Assembly (NCBI GenBank): GCA_031262525.1
Contig: JAISHM010000015.1
Coordinates: 1 to 41,240, forward strand
Source of the DNA: Rickettsiales bacterium
GTDB taxonomy: Bacteria > Pseudomonadota > Alphaproteobacteria > Rs-D84
DNA: 41,240 nt
Reading direction: 5' to 3'
This document shows positions 14,270 through 22,960 of this stretch, one piece after another. The notes below the pieces were generated by a model. It searched no databases. It was not told the origin of the DNA and saw only the letters and a list, made by a program, of their open reading frames with translations. Position numbers and translations under genes: made by a program. The first letter of the stretch is position 1. Each line of letters starts with the position of its first letter.

Positions 14270-15994
14270 ATGGGAAAATTTTTACAAACACAAAATTCTT
14301 TTGCATTTGGCGAATTATCGCCAGATTTTTATTCGCGCGGAGACCTGGATATTTTTTCACGCGGTCTGTCACAACTGAATAATATGGATATTTTACCCAG
14401 TGGCGCAATTTCGCGAAGATGCGGAACATCGCGAATCGCACAGGCACCACAAAATGGCAAACTGATTCCATTTTCAATTTCAGATACAGAAAATTATTTG
14501 CTGTTGTTATCAGATAATATATTAAAAATTTATAATAGCGCTGAAATTATCCAAGAAATTGAAACCCCATGGACAACAGAACAAATACAAAACATAAAAT
14601 ATGCGCAAAAATTTGGGTCAATATTTTTTGTAAATTCTGAACACAACCCCATGATATTAAAAAAGAATGGCACACAATTTATTTTATCAGACTTTTCCTT
14701 TTCTGTAAATTCTGATATGTCGTTAAATATACCATTTATGAAATTTGATGATGCAGATAACATTTCAATCAGCATTACATCACATACTTTGGGGGGAAAT
14801 TTTGCGACACTGACCACCAATGAAAACTTTTGGACCCCAGAATATAAAGACGGACTTTTGTTTTTACAGGACCGCCAATGGGTAATTTACCAATATATCA
14901 GTCCAACCCAGGTTGTCGCACAATCTAATACAGGATATTCAATAACATCTATCCCGATTTCAGATTGGAAAGAGTCTGTATTCAGCGCGACTCGCGGATG
15001 GCCAACCAGTATAACTTTCCATCAAAACAGACTTTTATTCGGCGGGACTAAATCTCACCCCAGTGGGGTTTGGATGTCCCATGTCGGGGACCATCATAAT
15101 TTTAATACAGGTTCTGGTCTGGACGACGAAGCAATTTTCTTAACATTATTATCATCGGAACGCCAACAAATCACAAACATTATCAGCAGTGATAATTTGC
15201 AAATTTTAACAACAACTGGTGAGTGGGCGATTTCCGCAAAACCATTGACCCCAACAAACATAGACATACGACAACACACCAGCGCTGGCAGTGTATCATC
15301 GCCCTATATTCGCCCACAAAAAATAAATCGTTCTACAATTTTTGTTTCCAAAAATCGCAAGGAAGTTTATGATATGGTTCTGGACGAAATTGGCGAAAAT
15401 TATACTGCAACAAATCTGGCGGCAACCGCATCACATCTGATTCAATCCCCAATTGATATGACATATAATGAAAATTCCAGACAACTTTTTATTGTTATGG
15501 AAGATGGTCAAATGGCCGTATTATCGCGTCTGGAATCCCTGGGGATTTCCGCATGGGCACAATATACCACAAATGGGCAATATAAATCCGTCGCGGTTCT
15601 GGACGGCGAAACATTTGTTTTAACCCAACGCGGAGAATTTGCATATCTTGAAAAATTTTCGCAAAACGAAACCTTGGACAGCGGCGAGTTCTCATTCACG
15701 CATACCGCGACCGCAATGCCGATGATTATCAGTGGCCGCACGCCAAAAAAAATAAAAGTTCATAAAATTACTGCGCGCGTCATAAACACAAAATCTATAT
15801 TTATAAATGGTGTGCGCGCACCTATACCAAATGAAACACTGGGGGGCGATTCCCCTGGATTTTCAGGCGATACATCTGTTGGGGATATTGGAACAATCGC
15901 CGATACATTAAAACCAATATGGGAAATTTCAGGCAACGAATCTGAACCAATAACTATTCTTTCGGTATCCACCGATGGTTGGTATTTAATTTAA
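14270..15994 (+). CDS. Tail tubular protein B-like / nozzle virion protein
   Basis: A 574-residue beta-rich protein. The opening 'QNSFAFGELSPDFYSRGDLDIFSRGLSQLNNMDILPSGAISRRCGT' is the shared N terminus of large podovirus structural proteins ('F.gGE.sP.l.gR.D...y..gl....N....p.Gg..rRpGt'). Later 'FHQNRLLFGGTKSHPSGVWMSHVGD' and 'TTGEWAISA' are also typical. By position after the gp11-like gene it corresponds to the gp12 nozzle, though homologues are often annotated only as phage structural proteins. It is intact and shorter than many relatives. Confidence 0.82.
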   Translation: MGKFLQTQNSFAFGELSPDFYSRGDLDIFSRGLSQLNNMDILPSGAISRRCGTSRIAQAPQNGKLIPFSISDTENYLLLLSDNILKIYNSAEIIQEIETPWTTEQIQNIKYAQKFGSIFFVNSEHNPMILKKNGTQFILSDFSFSVNSDMSLNIPFMKFDDADNISISITSHTLGGNFATLTTNENFWTPEYKDGLLFLQDRQWVIYQYISPTQVVAQSNTGYSITSIPISDWKESVFSATRGWPTSITFHQNRLLFGGTKSHPSGVWMSHVGDHHNFNTGSGLDDEAIFLTLLSSERQQITNIISSDNLQILTTTGEWAISAKPLTPTNIDIRQHTSAGSVSSPYIRPQKINRSTIFVSKNRKEVYDMVLDEIGENYTATNLAATASHLIQSPIDMTYNENSRQLFIVMEDGQMAVLSRLESLGISAWAQYTTNGQYKSVAVLDGETFVLTQRGEFAYLEKFSQNETLDSGEFSFTHTATAMPMIISGRTPKKIKVHKITARVINTKSIFINGVRAPIPNETLGGDSPGFSGDTSVGDIGTIADTLKPIWEISGNESEPITILSVSTDGWYLI

Positions 15995-16012
15995 TAAACA
16001 AAGGAGTAAGAA

Positions 16013-16363
16013 ATGTCACAACTGGTAACCGATGTCACAGATATACTGGACAATAAACAAGATAAAAAAGCCGCAGAATCGGAACGTAAAAAAATACTGG
16101 AACAAATAAAGGCAGATGAAAAAACAAAAACTAATCTGGTAAAAAAAGCGTTGGCCACGCAACGCGCAAAATTTGGCGCGGCGGGGATGTCGGCAAATGG
16201 CATCACCGAAGAAGCCGTTCTGAAACGTCTGCGCGAAGAAACCGAAGAACCCTATGCAGAAAAAAAGAAATCTAATCTGGCAAAATTATCCGCAACAAAA
16301 ACAAAAAAATCCAATTTGTTAAAGTCTATGCTGGGGCGCATCGGCGACCTGTTTGTGGGATAA
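16013..16363 (+). CDS. Small charged coiled-coil virion-associated protein
   Basis: A 116-residue, Lys/Glu-rich, mostly helical protein with RBS AAAGGAG. The segment 'ATQRAKFGAAGMSANGITEEAVLKRLREE' resembles small proteins found between nozzle and terminase genes in podovirus-like prophages, for which I know no proven function; an internal-virion role is possible. It is separated by 1 nt from the terminase ATG. Confidence 0.65.
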   Translation: MSQLVTDVTDILDNKQDKKAAESERKKILEQIKADEKTKTNLVKKALATQRAKFGAAGMSANGITEEAVLKRLREETEEPYAEKKKSNLAKLSATKTKKSNLLKSMLGRIGDLFVG

Positions 16364-16364
16364 A

Positions 16365-16952
16365 ATGACCGCTGATTTTTTTTTAAATTCTTGGAATAAA
16401 ATTCTGGGATTTGATACACCGCGCCATCACCGCGATATTTTGGATTTTTTGGTGCAGTCGTTGGATACACCACCACGACGCGCCCTGCTGTTGGCTTTCC
16501 GTCATTCAGGAAAATCGTCAGTAGTTGGAATTTTTGCAGCTTGGGTTTTATCCACACGACCAAAAACACGAATCTTGATTTTATCAGCGGAATCATCGCT
16601 GGCATCGCGAATGGTTTCGCATATAAAACATATTCTGGAAAATCATCCTGATTGCACCGATTTAATTCCAAATGTAAAAAAAGAATGGGGAACACATAAA
16701 ATCACAATTTCGCGCCCGATTGGTATTCGCGAACCATCGGTAATTTGCCAAGGGATTCACGGAAATATCACCGGTATGCGCGCAGACCTGATAATCTGTG
16801 ATGATGTCGAGGTTCCAAACACCAGCAACACAGCGCAAAAGCGCGCCGCCCTGCGCGAACGTTTGCGCGAACTGGATTTTATTTTATCCCCGAATGGCAC
16901 GATGATTTATATTGGAACACCGCATACAATGAACACAATTTATCAAACATAA
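16365..16952 (+). CDS. Terminase large subunit, ATPase domain only (C-terminally truncated)
   Basis: A 195-residue protein starting at ATG 16365 (the track uses a TTG 12 nt upstream). Walker A is 'LLLAFRHSGKSSVVG', Walker B 'ADLIICDDVEVP', and the coupling motif 'GTMIYIGTPHTMNTIYQ' comes right at the end. Full T7-like large terminases run to roughly 550-600 residues and carry an RNase H-like nuclease after this point. Here the frame stops immediately after the 'GTP.T...IY' motif and a terminator follows within 2 nt. ATP hydrolysis is plausible, but DNA cutting would need another protein. A 3' deletion in the cluster is the simplest explanation. Confidence 0.85.
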   Translation: MTADFFLNSWNKILGFDTPRHHRDILDFLVQSLDTPPRRALLLAFRHSGKSSVVGIFAAWVLSTRPKTRILILSAESSLASRMVSHIKHILENHPDCTDLIPNVKKEWGTHKITISRPIGIREPSVICQGIHGNITGMRADLIICDDVEVPNTSNTAQKRAALRERLRELDFILSPNGTMIYIGTPHTMNTIYQT

Positions 16953-16978
16953 AAACGCGGGATACCCCGCGTTTTTTA
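16953..16978. terminator. Bidirectional terminator between the virion cluster and the large convergent gene
   Basis: An 8-bp stem AACGCGGG/CCCGCGTT with loop ATAC has an A-run on the left and a T-run on the right. It lies between two convergent stop codons and serves both strands. Confidence 0.9.
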
Positions 16979-19900
16979 ATTACGACCTTGCATCATTGCC
17001 AATATTTCGGCTTTTCGTCCTAATTTTTTTTGTTTAATATCACGCAATTTTTTTGACCCATTTTGGAATTTTTCTTTCTTAGATTCAGTGTATGTATTCT
17101 TTTCTGGTGATTCTGGCAATTGTTCAGTATCACGTGTTTCTATTGTTTCAGTTTTTGGTTTTTCTTGTATGGGTTCTGCGTATGTTTTTGTTTCTGATAA
17201 TTCTGTTTTTTCTTTTTCAGCCTTAGACTTTTCATTCTTAGAATAATCAGGTTTATACGGCACAGGTTGATATAAATATGATTTATCCCCCAGTAAATCC
17301 ATACCACCCAATTCTTGGATTCGTTTCATCAGCGCATCATCTTTTTGTTGCAATTCCGAATCCTGATATTTGCCGCCATAATTTTTTGTACCTGGATGTT
17401 CTTTTTGTTGTCGCAAGCTCACTAATTCTTCTATTGCATTTTGTAAATCATAACGATGATATGCATCGGCCTTGGCCGCGTTCAAGACACTATCATTTGG
17501 ACGCCCAAGTTTATTCAACAAAGTTTGCAATTTTTGTTTGATATCTTTTTGTTGCGCCCATAGTTTATCGGCTTCGGACTTTTTGAGTCCTGGCTTTTGG
17601 CGTTTTTGTTCGATATCCACAATTTGCTTTTCCCACAGGTCCAGATTATTCGCCTGGGCACGGGTTATTTCCATAACCTTACCACGTCCAAATTTATGCC
17701 CCTGTATTTTATCTTTTTGTTGCCGAGCCTCATACTCCGCGCGATACTTTTTATCTTTTTCACTCAGATTAGTCGGGTCTTTTGCGTCATCGCCCAGCGT
17801 CCGTTTTTTTGTTGTTTTTTTCTGTTGTGTTGGCGTTTGTTTTACTTCTTCATACTCGACATCTTCGATATGCTCTGGCAATTGCTTTCTCACAGGGGCT
17901 TCGGGTAATTGTTTTTGACCGGCGTGTTCTGGCAACGCTATAATTTCTGGTAATTCCAGTTGTTTTGTTCTGGTTACTTCGGGCAACTCTATAACATTTG
18001 GCTGTTGTTGTTTTTCCTCGATATGCTCTGGTAATGCCAAGGTTTCTTCGTGCGCCGGTAATTGTTTTTGCTCTTCTTGCACTTTTTCTGGTGCTTTTTC
18101 CGGCACTTTTTCTGGTGCTTTTTCTGGTGCTTTTTCTGGTACTTTTTCAACTGGCTTACCCTCTATCCTATCCAGCAAAGCACCCGCGCGGTCCCGCAAC
18201 TGCGCAAATTCTTGCTTGGTTTCTGGGGCATAATTACCCAGCATACCCAGACCATAAGGGGTTTCAACCGGTGTATAGGTTGTTGTTTCAAACGGTTGCA
18301 TTGCCTGACCAGAGCCCTCCATCACGGTTCTTGTTTGCACATTTTGGAATTCGTGATTTTGGGGATTCGCTTCATTATACGCGTCTATACTCGCGCCCAT
18401 CGCGCCCCGTCCCGCAAATCCACCACCAATAACCGCGGCAGCATTCGCCAATGACCAAGTTAATGCTTCTTTGGTTCCCAAACCGCTGGCCTTTGCGTCT
18501 TTATAAGTCGCAATCGCATTGGTCGCGCCCCCCAGCGCCATAGACCCCGCCCCCAATGCCATCGCCGCCTGGGATAATCCGGACGCACCAAAAATCATTG
18601 CGATTGACGCCAATGCGGTCGTCCCCATCGACGCCATCATACGTTTATCTTTCAGAAAAGCCTTTATTCCCGCAGGTTTCCCAGCAGCCTTTTGTGCCTT
18701 GCGCCATTTACGAACCTGGACCGCGCCATTTGCAATTCCCAGTGTAATACCAATTGCCGCCATGGACATTGCCAAACTGATGCCCGCCGTTGCCGCCGCC
18801 GCCGCCGCAATACCAGTTATCGCCGCCGACACCAAAAACGCACTGCCGAATCCTTTCAGAATACGGGTAAACATTTTTATTCGCGCTTTACGCTTATCAA
18901 TTTTGTTATTATTCGCGAAACGTGTATCTTTATGCTTATCAATATCCTCGATAGGCTTGAACATTTTTCCAAACAAAGCCCCCGCCATTGGCGCATTATC
19001 TTTTAATTTTGATTTTAACCGACCCGCCATTCCCGCGGTTTGATTTACCTGGGCATCCAACGCCGCGTTATATCCGTCGTCAGAAATATATCCGCCTTCT
19101 TTGGACATACCAGTAATAAAATTATTCAGAAATTTTTTATCGGTAAATTTTTCCGGTTCTTCGCCAGCAACCTTACCCACCCTGTCCGCGGATGAAATTT
19201 CGAACAACTTAAACGGGATTCTGTCCTCGATATCGGATTGCAATTTTTTATCGGTTATTTTATTGTTCGGCGACGATACATTTTGCATAACGACATCTGT
19301 CCGCGCCAACTGGATAATACGACCCAGACGGCTGTCCGCCGCCAGTTTATAACCTTTTTTATATTCTGCCGAAGGCTTCCCCTGTAAATCCTTGAACTGG
19401 GGAATTACATTTCCATCCGCGTCCAAAAATTTATATTTTGATATCAAACTCATTGTTTTATCGGACACCTTAAACGAGTCCGTACGCTTCATCAGATTAT
19501 CCCAATGTTTTGCCAATTTCGGCGCATCGTCGGATTTTAATTTATCCATACCCCATTGTTGGTCGTATTGTTTTATAAACTCTTCCAAACTTGCCTTATT
19601 CTTGCCGATTTGTTTAATTTTTTCCTTGTCTTCCTGAACATCCAAATCAGGCTGACGCGCGTCAAACATTTTGTTATAACCATCATAAACATCCGCAATG
19701 TTTGTCGTGTCCGCAAAATAATACCCAGAATTAGTCGCGAAATCCGCATTCAAACCATCCATTCGCGCACCCAATTTTTCCAGACGCGCCGTCAATGTCG
19801 TTTTATCTACTGATTTATCATTTTTGATTTTGTCCCTTGTCGCGGTATAAGCATTTGCCAATGTCGCAGGTGGCGCCATATTAAACAATTCATCGTTATC

Positions 19901-20614
19901 TATAATCTTGTCAATAAACTTTTCAGAAAATTCTGATGCCTGTTTTTCGTCTAAATCTTTGATTTTTCCAATAACTTCGGATATTGTTTTTTCATCAGTC
20001 TTTTTATGGTCGACCGCACTGATTAAACCCATATCCAGATAAACATCCATCGCAACGCGGTCCAACATATACTGATTCTTATCAGAATAAGGCGAACGAA
20101 TCCGCATTTTTTCCAGGTCATTTTTAATTTCTTCTACTTGCTCTATACTGATTTTTGTTTCGGGCTGCTGTTGTGATTGTGATTGTTGTTGTCGCCCTGG
20201 ATTTGTATTTTCATTTTGCGCGACTGGGTTATTTAATTCCGCTGTATTTTCTGTATTATTTTCTGCTGCGTCTTGCGCGTCTTGCATTTCCTGCCCATTT
20301 TTTTCTTCGGCGATTTCTGCGGCATTTGCATAATCATCCAGTATCCCCAGAAATTTTTGTATAACCTGTTCCCCCGCCATGGTGAAGTGCACCTTTTGGT
20401 CGGTGTTCGCGCCATATTCTGTCCCAAATAATTCCAGATAACGAACAAATTCTTTCAACGCGGCGGGTTCCAGCGTCAAATTATCCGATGCAAAATCATT
20501 TAATGTCTGCTGTTGTTGGTCCCACAACGCATTCGCCACGTCCGAGCCCTTATCCTGGGCCTCGAGTTGACCTATGGCGTTTTTAATTTTTTCCAATGTT
20601 AAAATGTCAGCCAT
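16976..20614 (-). CDS. Large hypothetical protein with central hydrophobic region and Pro/Glu repeats
   Basis: A 1212-residue protein. ATG 20614 is preceded by AAAGGGAAAGAG, so the extra seven residues of the track ORF are probably not translated. There is no signal peptide. From N to C: a helical, Gln/Asp-rich part (to about 580), with a 'QQQSQSQQQ' tract; an Ala/Gly-rich hydrophobic region (about 585-745, e.g. 'GIAAAAAATAGISLAMSMAA') with three or four candidate membrane segments; PEKAPEKVPEK repeats (about 816-846) and 'LPEH' repeats; and a basic coiled-coil C terminus. I recognise no family. It converges on the virion cluster; its size recalls phage ejection proteins or secreted effectors, but neither is shown. 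Confidence 0.85.
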   Translation of the reverse strand: MADILTLEKIKNAIGQLEAQDKGSDVANALWDQQQQTLNDFASDNLTLEPAALKEFVRYLELFGTEYGANTDQKVHFTMAGEQVIQKFLGILDDYANAAEIAEEKNGQEMQDAQDAAENNTENTAELNNPVAQNENTNPGRQQQSQSQQQPETKISIEQVEEIKNDLEKMRIRSPYSDKNQYMLDRVAMDVYLDMGLISAVDHKKTDEKTISEVIGKIKDLDEKQASEFSEKFIDKIIDNDELFNMAPPATLANAYTATRDKIKNDKSVDKTTLTARLEKLGARMDGLNADFATNSGYYFADTTNIADVYDGYNKMFDARQPDLDVQEDKEKIKQIGKNKASLEEFIKQYDQQWGMDKLKSDDAPKLAKHWDNLMKRTDSFKVSDKTMSLISKYKFLDADGNVIPQFKDLQGKPSAEYKKGYKLAADSRLGRIIQLARTDVVMQNVSSPNNKITDKKLQSDIEDRIPFKLFEISSADRVGKVAGEEPEKFTDKKFLNNFITGMSKEGGYISDDGYNAALDAQVNQTAGMAGRLKSKLKDNAPMAGALFGKMFKPIEDIDKHKDTRFANNNKIDKRKARIKMFTRILKGFGSAFLVSAAITGIAAAAAATAGISLAMSMAAIGITLGIANGAVQVRKWRKAQKAAGKPAGIKAFLKDKRMMASMGTTALASIAMIFGASGLSQAAMALGAGSMALGGATNAIATYKDAKASGLGTKEALTWSLANAAAVIGGGFAGRGAMGASIDAYNEANPQNHEFQNVQTRTVMEGSGQAMQPFETTTYTPVETPYGLGMLGNYAPETKQEFAQLRDRAGALLDRIEGKPVEKVPEKAPEKAPEKVPEKAPEKVQEEQKQLPAHEETLALPEHIEEKQQQPNVIELPEVTRTKQLELPEIIALPEHAGQKQLPEAPVRKQLPEHIEDVEYEEVKQTPTQQKKTTKKRTLGDDAKDPTNLSEKDKKYRAEYEARQQKDKIQGHKFGRGKVMEITRAQANNLDLWEKQIVDIEQKRQKPGLKKSEADKLWAQQKDIKQKLQTLLNKLGRPNDSVLNAAKADAYHRYDLQNAIEELVSLRQQKEHPGTKNYGGKYQDSELQQKDDALMKRIQELGGMDLLGDKSYLYQPVPYKPDYSKNEKSKAEKEKTELSETKTYAEPIQEKPKTETIETRDTEQLPESPEKNTYTESKKEKFQNGSKKLRDIKQKKLGRKAEILAMMQGRN

Positions 20615-20761
20615 CTCTTTCCCTTTAATTATCATATAATTTTATCATATTTTTGTATTTTAGACAAACACTATTACAACAACGATAGATTTATAAAATC
20701 GTGCTTGTAAAACCCAATATAATCCATTAAAATCGTCGTAATAAAATACAAAGGAAGTTAA

Positions 20762-21115
20762 ATGAGATTATTAAAAGGCTTTATCACGGCGGGTTTCATA
20801 ATGCTGGTCGGCGTGGCATGCGCGACATCAAAACAAAGTATTGAAATTTTTTATTCGCCGACCTGCCCACATTGTCATCACGCCATGGAATGGATTGACG
20901 GCGAATTGACCGACCAGTATAAAAATTTAGATATAAAAAAAAGAAATGTGATGCGGGGCGATAACCTGGACTTATTTCGTAATGCTATGAAAAAATGCGG
21001 CTATACATCTGGCGCAATTCCGGTGATTATTGTAAATAACGATAAATGTTTCCAGGGTTATTCTGCGCGTATAAACTCTGATATTATAAAAGCATTGGGG
21101 CCAGTAAAAAAATAA
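20762..21115 (+). CDS. Exported thioredoxin-fold protein with CPHC motif
   Basis: A 117-residue protein. The N-terminal segment 'LLKGFITAGFIMLVGVACA' is a signal peptide; 'VGVAC' is a poor lipobox, so a soluble periplasmic product is more likely than a lipoprotein. The redox motif is 'YSPTCPHCHHAMEWI', with a cis-Pro block 'SGAIPVIIVNNDKCFQGY' downstream, as in glutaredoxin- or DsbA/thioredoxin-like proteins. It probably handles thiols in the periplasm; partner unknown. AAGGAAG precedes the ATG, and its stop overlaps the cvpA-like start (TAATG). Confidence 0.85.
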   Translation: MRLLKGFITAGFIMLVGVACATSKQSIEIFYSPTCPHCHHAMEWIDGELTDQYKNLDIKKRNVMRGDNLDLFRNAMKKCGYTSGAIPVIIVNNDKCFQGYSARINSDIIKALGPVKK

Positions 21116-21819
21116 TGTTTGATTTAACAATTATGGATTATGTTTATATTGGCATATTGCTGGTTTCAACAATATGGGCATCTGTGCGTGGCGGGGTTTA
21201 TGAAACGGTTGCGACGATTTCATGGATTGCGGCGGCGCTGATGGCGCGATTTGTATCACCCCTATTGGACGGGTTATTCCAGGGTTGGTTTAATCTTTCT
21301 GAATCAACGATTGGGTCTTTGGTTGCATCGTATTTTATTGTATTTTTTGTTATCTTGGTGTTATTTGGTTTTATCAACCAAAAATTGCGCGACAAGGTTC
21401 AAGATAGTATGTTAAATGTTACAGACCACGCGTTTGGGATTGTATTCGGAATTATACGCGCGGTTGCGGTGATGGGCCTGGTGTATTGGGTTATGTTGTG
21501 GTATTATTCGGATATGGTTATGCCGAATTATCTGGCAAATGCGCGGACGCGTCCGGTTATGCAATTGGCTGCGGATAAGATTTTTGACTGGTTTATACCG
21601 GGGCAAAATAAATTACTGGAAAATGATATGGCAACCACAACAATCAACGCCGACAGCGGGAAACTATATAAAAACCTAGTCAATCCGGCGGTCAAAAAAT
21701 CTGACAGCGTTGAAAAAAACGATGGTATAAAATTACCAAAAAATGACGAGGTTGGATATCGCGAATCAGAACGTAAAGCGCTGGATAATCAGTTATTAAA
21801 GATAGAATCAAAGGAGTAA
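21115..21819 (+). CDS. cvpA: CvpA family membrane protein
   Basis: A 234-residue inner-membrane protein. Four hydrophobic helices (about residues 7-22, 30-45, 64-86, 105-128) and 'SVRGGVYETVATISWIAAALMARFVSPLL' fit the CvpA family, named after colicin V production and linked to envelope homeostasis. A charged cytoplasmic or periplasmic C-terminal tail of about 70 residues follows. It is coupled to the thioredoxin-fold gene upstream and lies 3 nt before a lipoprotein gene, suggesting a small envelope operon. Confidence 0.88.
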   Translation: MFDLTIMDYVYIGILLVSTIWASVRGGVYETVATISWIAAALMARFVSPLLDGLFQGWFNLSESTIGSLVASYFIVFFVILVLFGFINQKLRDKVQDSMLNVTDHAFGIVFGIIRAVAVMGLVYWVMLWYYSDMVMPNYLANARTRPVMQLAADKIFDWFIPGQNKLLENDMATTTINADSGKLYKNLVNPAVKKSDSVEKNDGIKLPKNDEVGYRESERKALDNQLLKIESKE

Positions 21820-21822
21820 AAA

Positions 21823-22254
21823 ATGAAAAAACTTTTTATATTGGGAATGTGTGGGTTGATTGCGGCGTGCACGACTACTACATTTATGCCTTATGACGGG
21901 GCCAAAATTGAAATGGGCACTGGCGGCTTTGCGGAAACGATGATTGATGGGATGAGTTTTTACCAATCTGGATTGCCCGCAAATAAAGATTGCAAAACAA
22001 TTGGTCAGGTTTCAACCGATGTGCAGCCTGGTGGATTTTTCAAGACCAGTCGCGACCCGATTTATCGTGCAGTTGCTGACAAAGCAGTTCCCCAGGGGGG
22101 CAACACTGCGGTCTTGTTGAAACGCGACGAAAGAGTTTCAGGCAGCACAACAAATTACACTGGCGCTGGATATAAAATTATTGGTATTGGCACATCGTCC
22201 AGCACAAACGAATACGAAGAATTTAATACATTTATGATTTATAATTGTAAATAA
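21823..22254 (+). CDS. Putative outer-membrane or periplasmic lipoprotein
   Basis: A 143-residue protein with a classic lipoprotein signal: 'MKKLFILGMCGLIAAC', lipobox IAAC with Cys16 as the acylated residue. The mature part is small, with a Thr-rich start, 'NTAVLLKRDERVSGSTTNYTGAGYKIIGIG' in the middle and a final 'MIYNCK'. No enzymatic motif is seen. AAAGGAG precedes the ATG. Last gene of the three-gene envelope operon, closed by a strong terminator. Confidence 0.85.
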   Translation: MKKLFILGMCGLIAACTTTTFMPYDGAKIEMGTGGFAETMIDGMSFYQSGLPANKDCKTIGQVSTDVQPGGFFKTSRDPIYRAVADKAVPQGGNTAVLLKRDERVSGSTTNYTGAGYKIIGIGTSSSTNEYEEFNTFMIYNCK

Positions 22255-22282
22255 AAAATCGCCGCACCGCGGCGATTTTTTA
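22254..22282 (+). terminator. Intrinsic terminator of the envelope operon
   Basis: The stem ATCGCCGC/GCGGCGAT with loop ACC has an A-run before and a T-run after it, and begins at the lipoprotein stop codon. Confidence 0.92.
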
Positions 22283-22527
22283 TTACAGGCGGTGTTTGTA
22301 AGGGGGCAGATATAAAAATCCAGCAAAGCCGCTGTGTGTATAGTGTTCGGGTGATTGGTGCGCTTGTTATTCTTGATGATTCTTTATAAAAATTTGCCGG
22401 TGTATTTTGGAAAAAGACATAATCACGCCACGAATTTTAGACACAATTCCGACATAATCGTGTAAGTTTTTCTTGTGTTTATTAGCAATTTGCTTGATAA
22501 TTATTTCTAATACAGATAGGAATAATT

Positions 22528-22959
22528 ATGTCAAAAGAAAGTATAAACATTGGCATTGCAGGCGAACATCTTGTCATTGCTAAATTATCAGAATTGGGTT
22601 TTGTTGTATCAAATACAGAAAAGAATACCGAGGCAATAGATGTTTTGGCTTGTTATCCAGAAACCATGAAGACATTTGCTATACAAGTAAAAACTACTTC
22701 TAATCAGAAAGATTGGCTTTTAGGAAAAAAGAACGAGAATCTTATTCATAAAAATTTCTTTTATGTTTTTGTAAAAATAACGAAAACTATACCTGAATTT
22801 TATGTTGTGCCAAGTAGCATTGTGGCGAATAACATATCTGAAAATCATAAAAATTGGTTATCTGCGCCTGGAAAAAACGGACAAAAGCACAATGATAGTG
22901 GCATACGAACATTTCTGCCGGATATTGAATACAAAGATAATTGGGGCGTATTAAAATAA
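22528..22959 (+). CDS. Putative PD-(D/E)XK-type nuclease-like protein
   Basis: A 143-residue protein with RBS TAGGAAT. 'IGIAGEHLVIAKLSELGFVV' followed by 'AIDVLACYPETMKTFAIQVKTT' has the helix with Glu, then D...(10-15)...QVK arrangement of the PD-(D/E)XK fold, with Gln in place of the usual acidic residue, as in some restriction-like and Holliday-junction resolvase-like proteins. Biological role unknown. About 245 bp upstream contains no gene; a weak TTGTGT-17-GATAAT promoter can be seen at 22473-22501. It is convergent with the next gene, with stops 1 nt apart. Confidence 0.65.
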   Translation: MSKESINIGIAGEHLVIAKLSELGFVVSNTEKNTEAIDVLACYPETMKTFAIQVKTTSNQKDWLLGKKNENLIHKNFFYVFVKITKTIPEFYVVPSSIVANNISENHKNWLSAPGKNGQKHNDSGIRTFLPDIEYKDNWGVLK

Positions 22960-22960
22960 C

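Noticed and set aside
18519-19043. 174-residue plus-strand ORF opposite the large hypothetical gene
   Set aside because: Antisense of the Ala/Gly-rich region; the Ala/Ile/Pro-rich text mirrors the sense codons.
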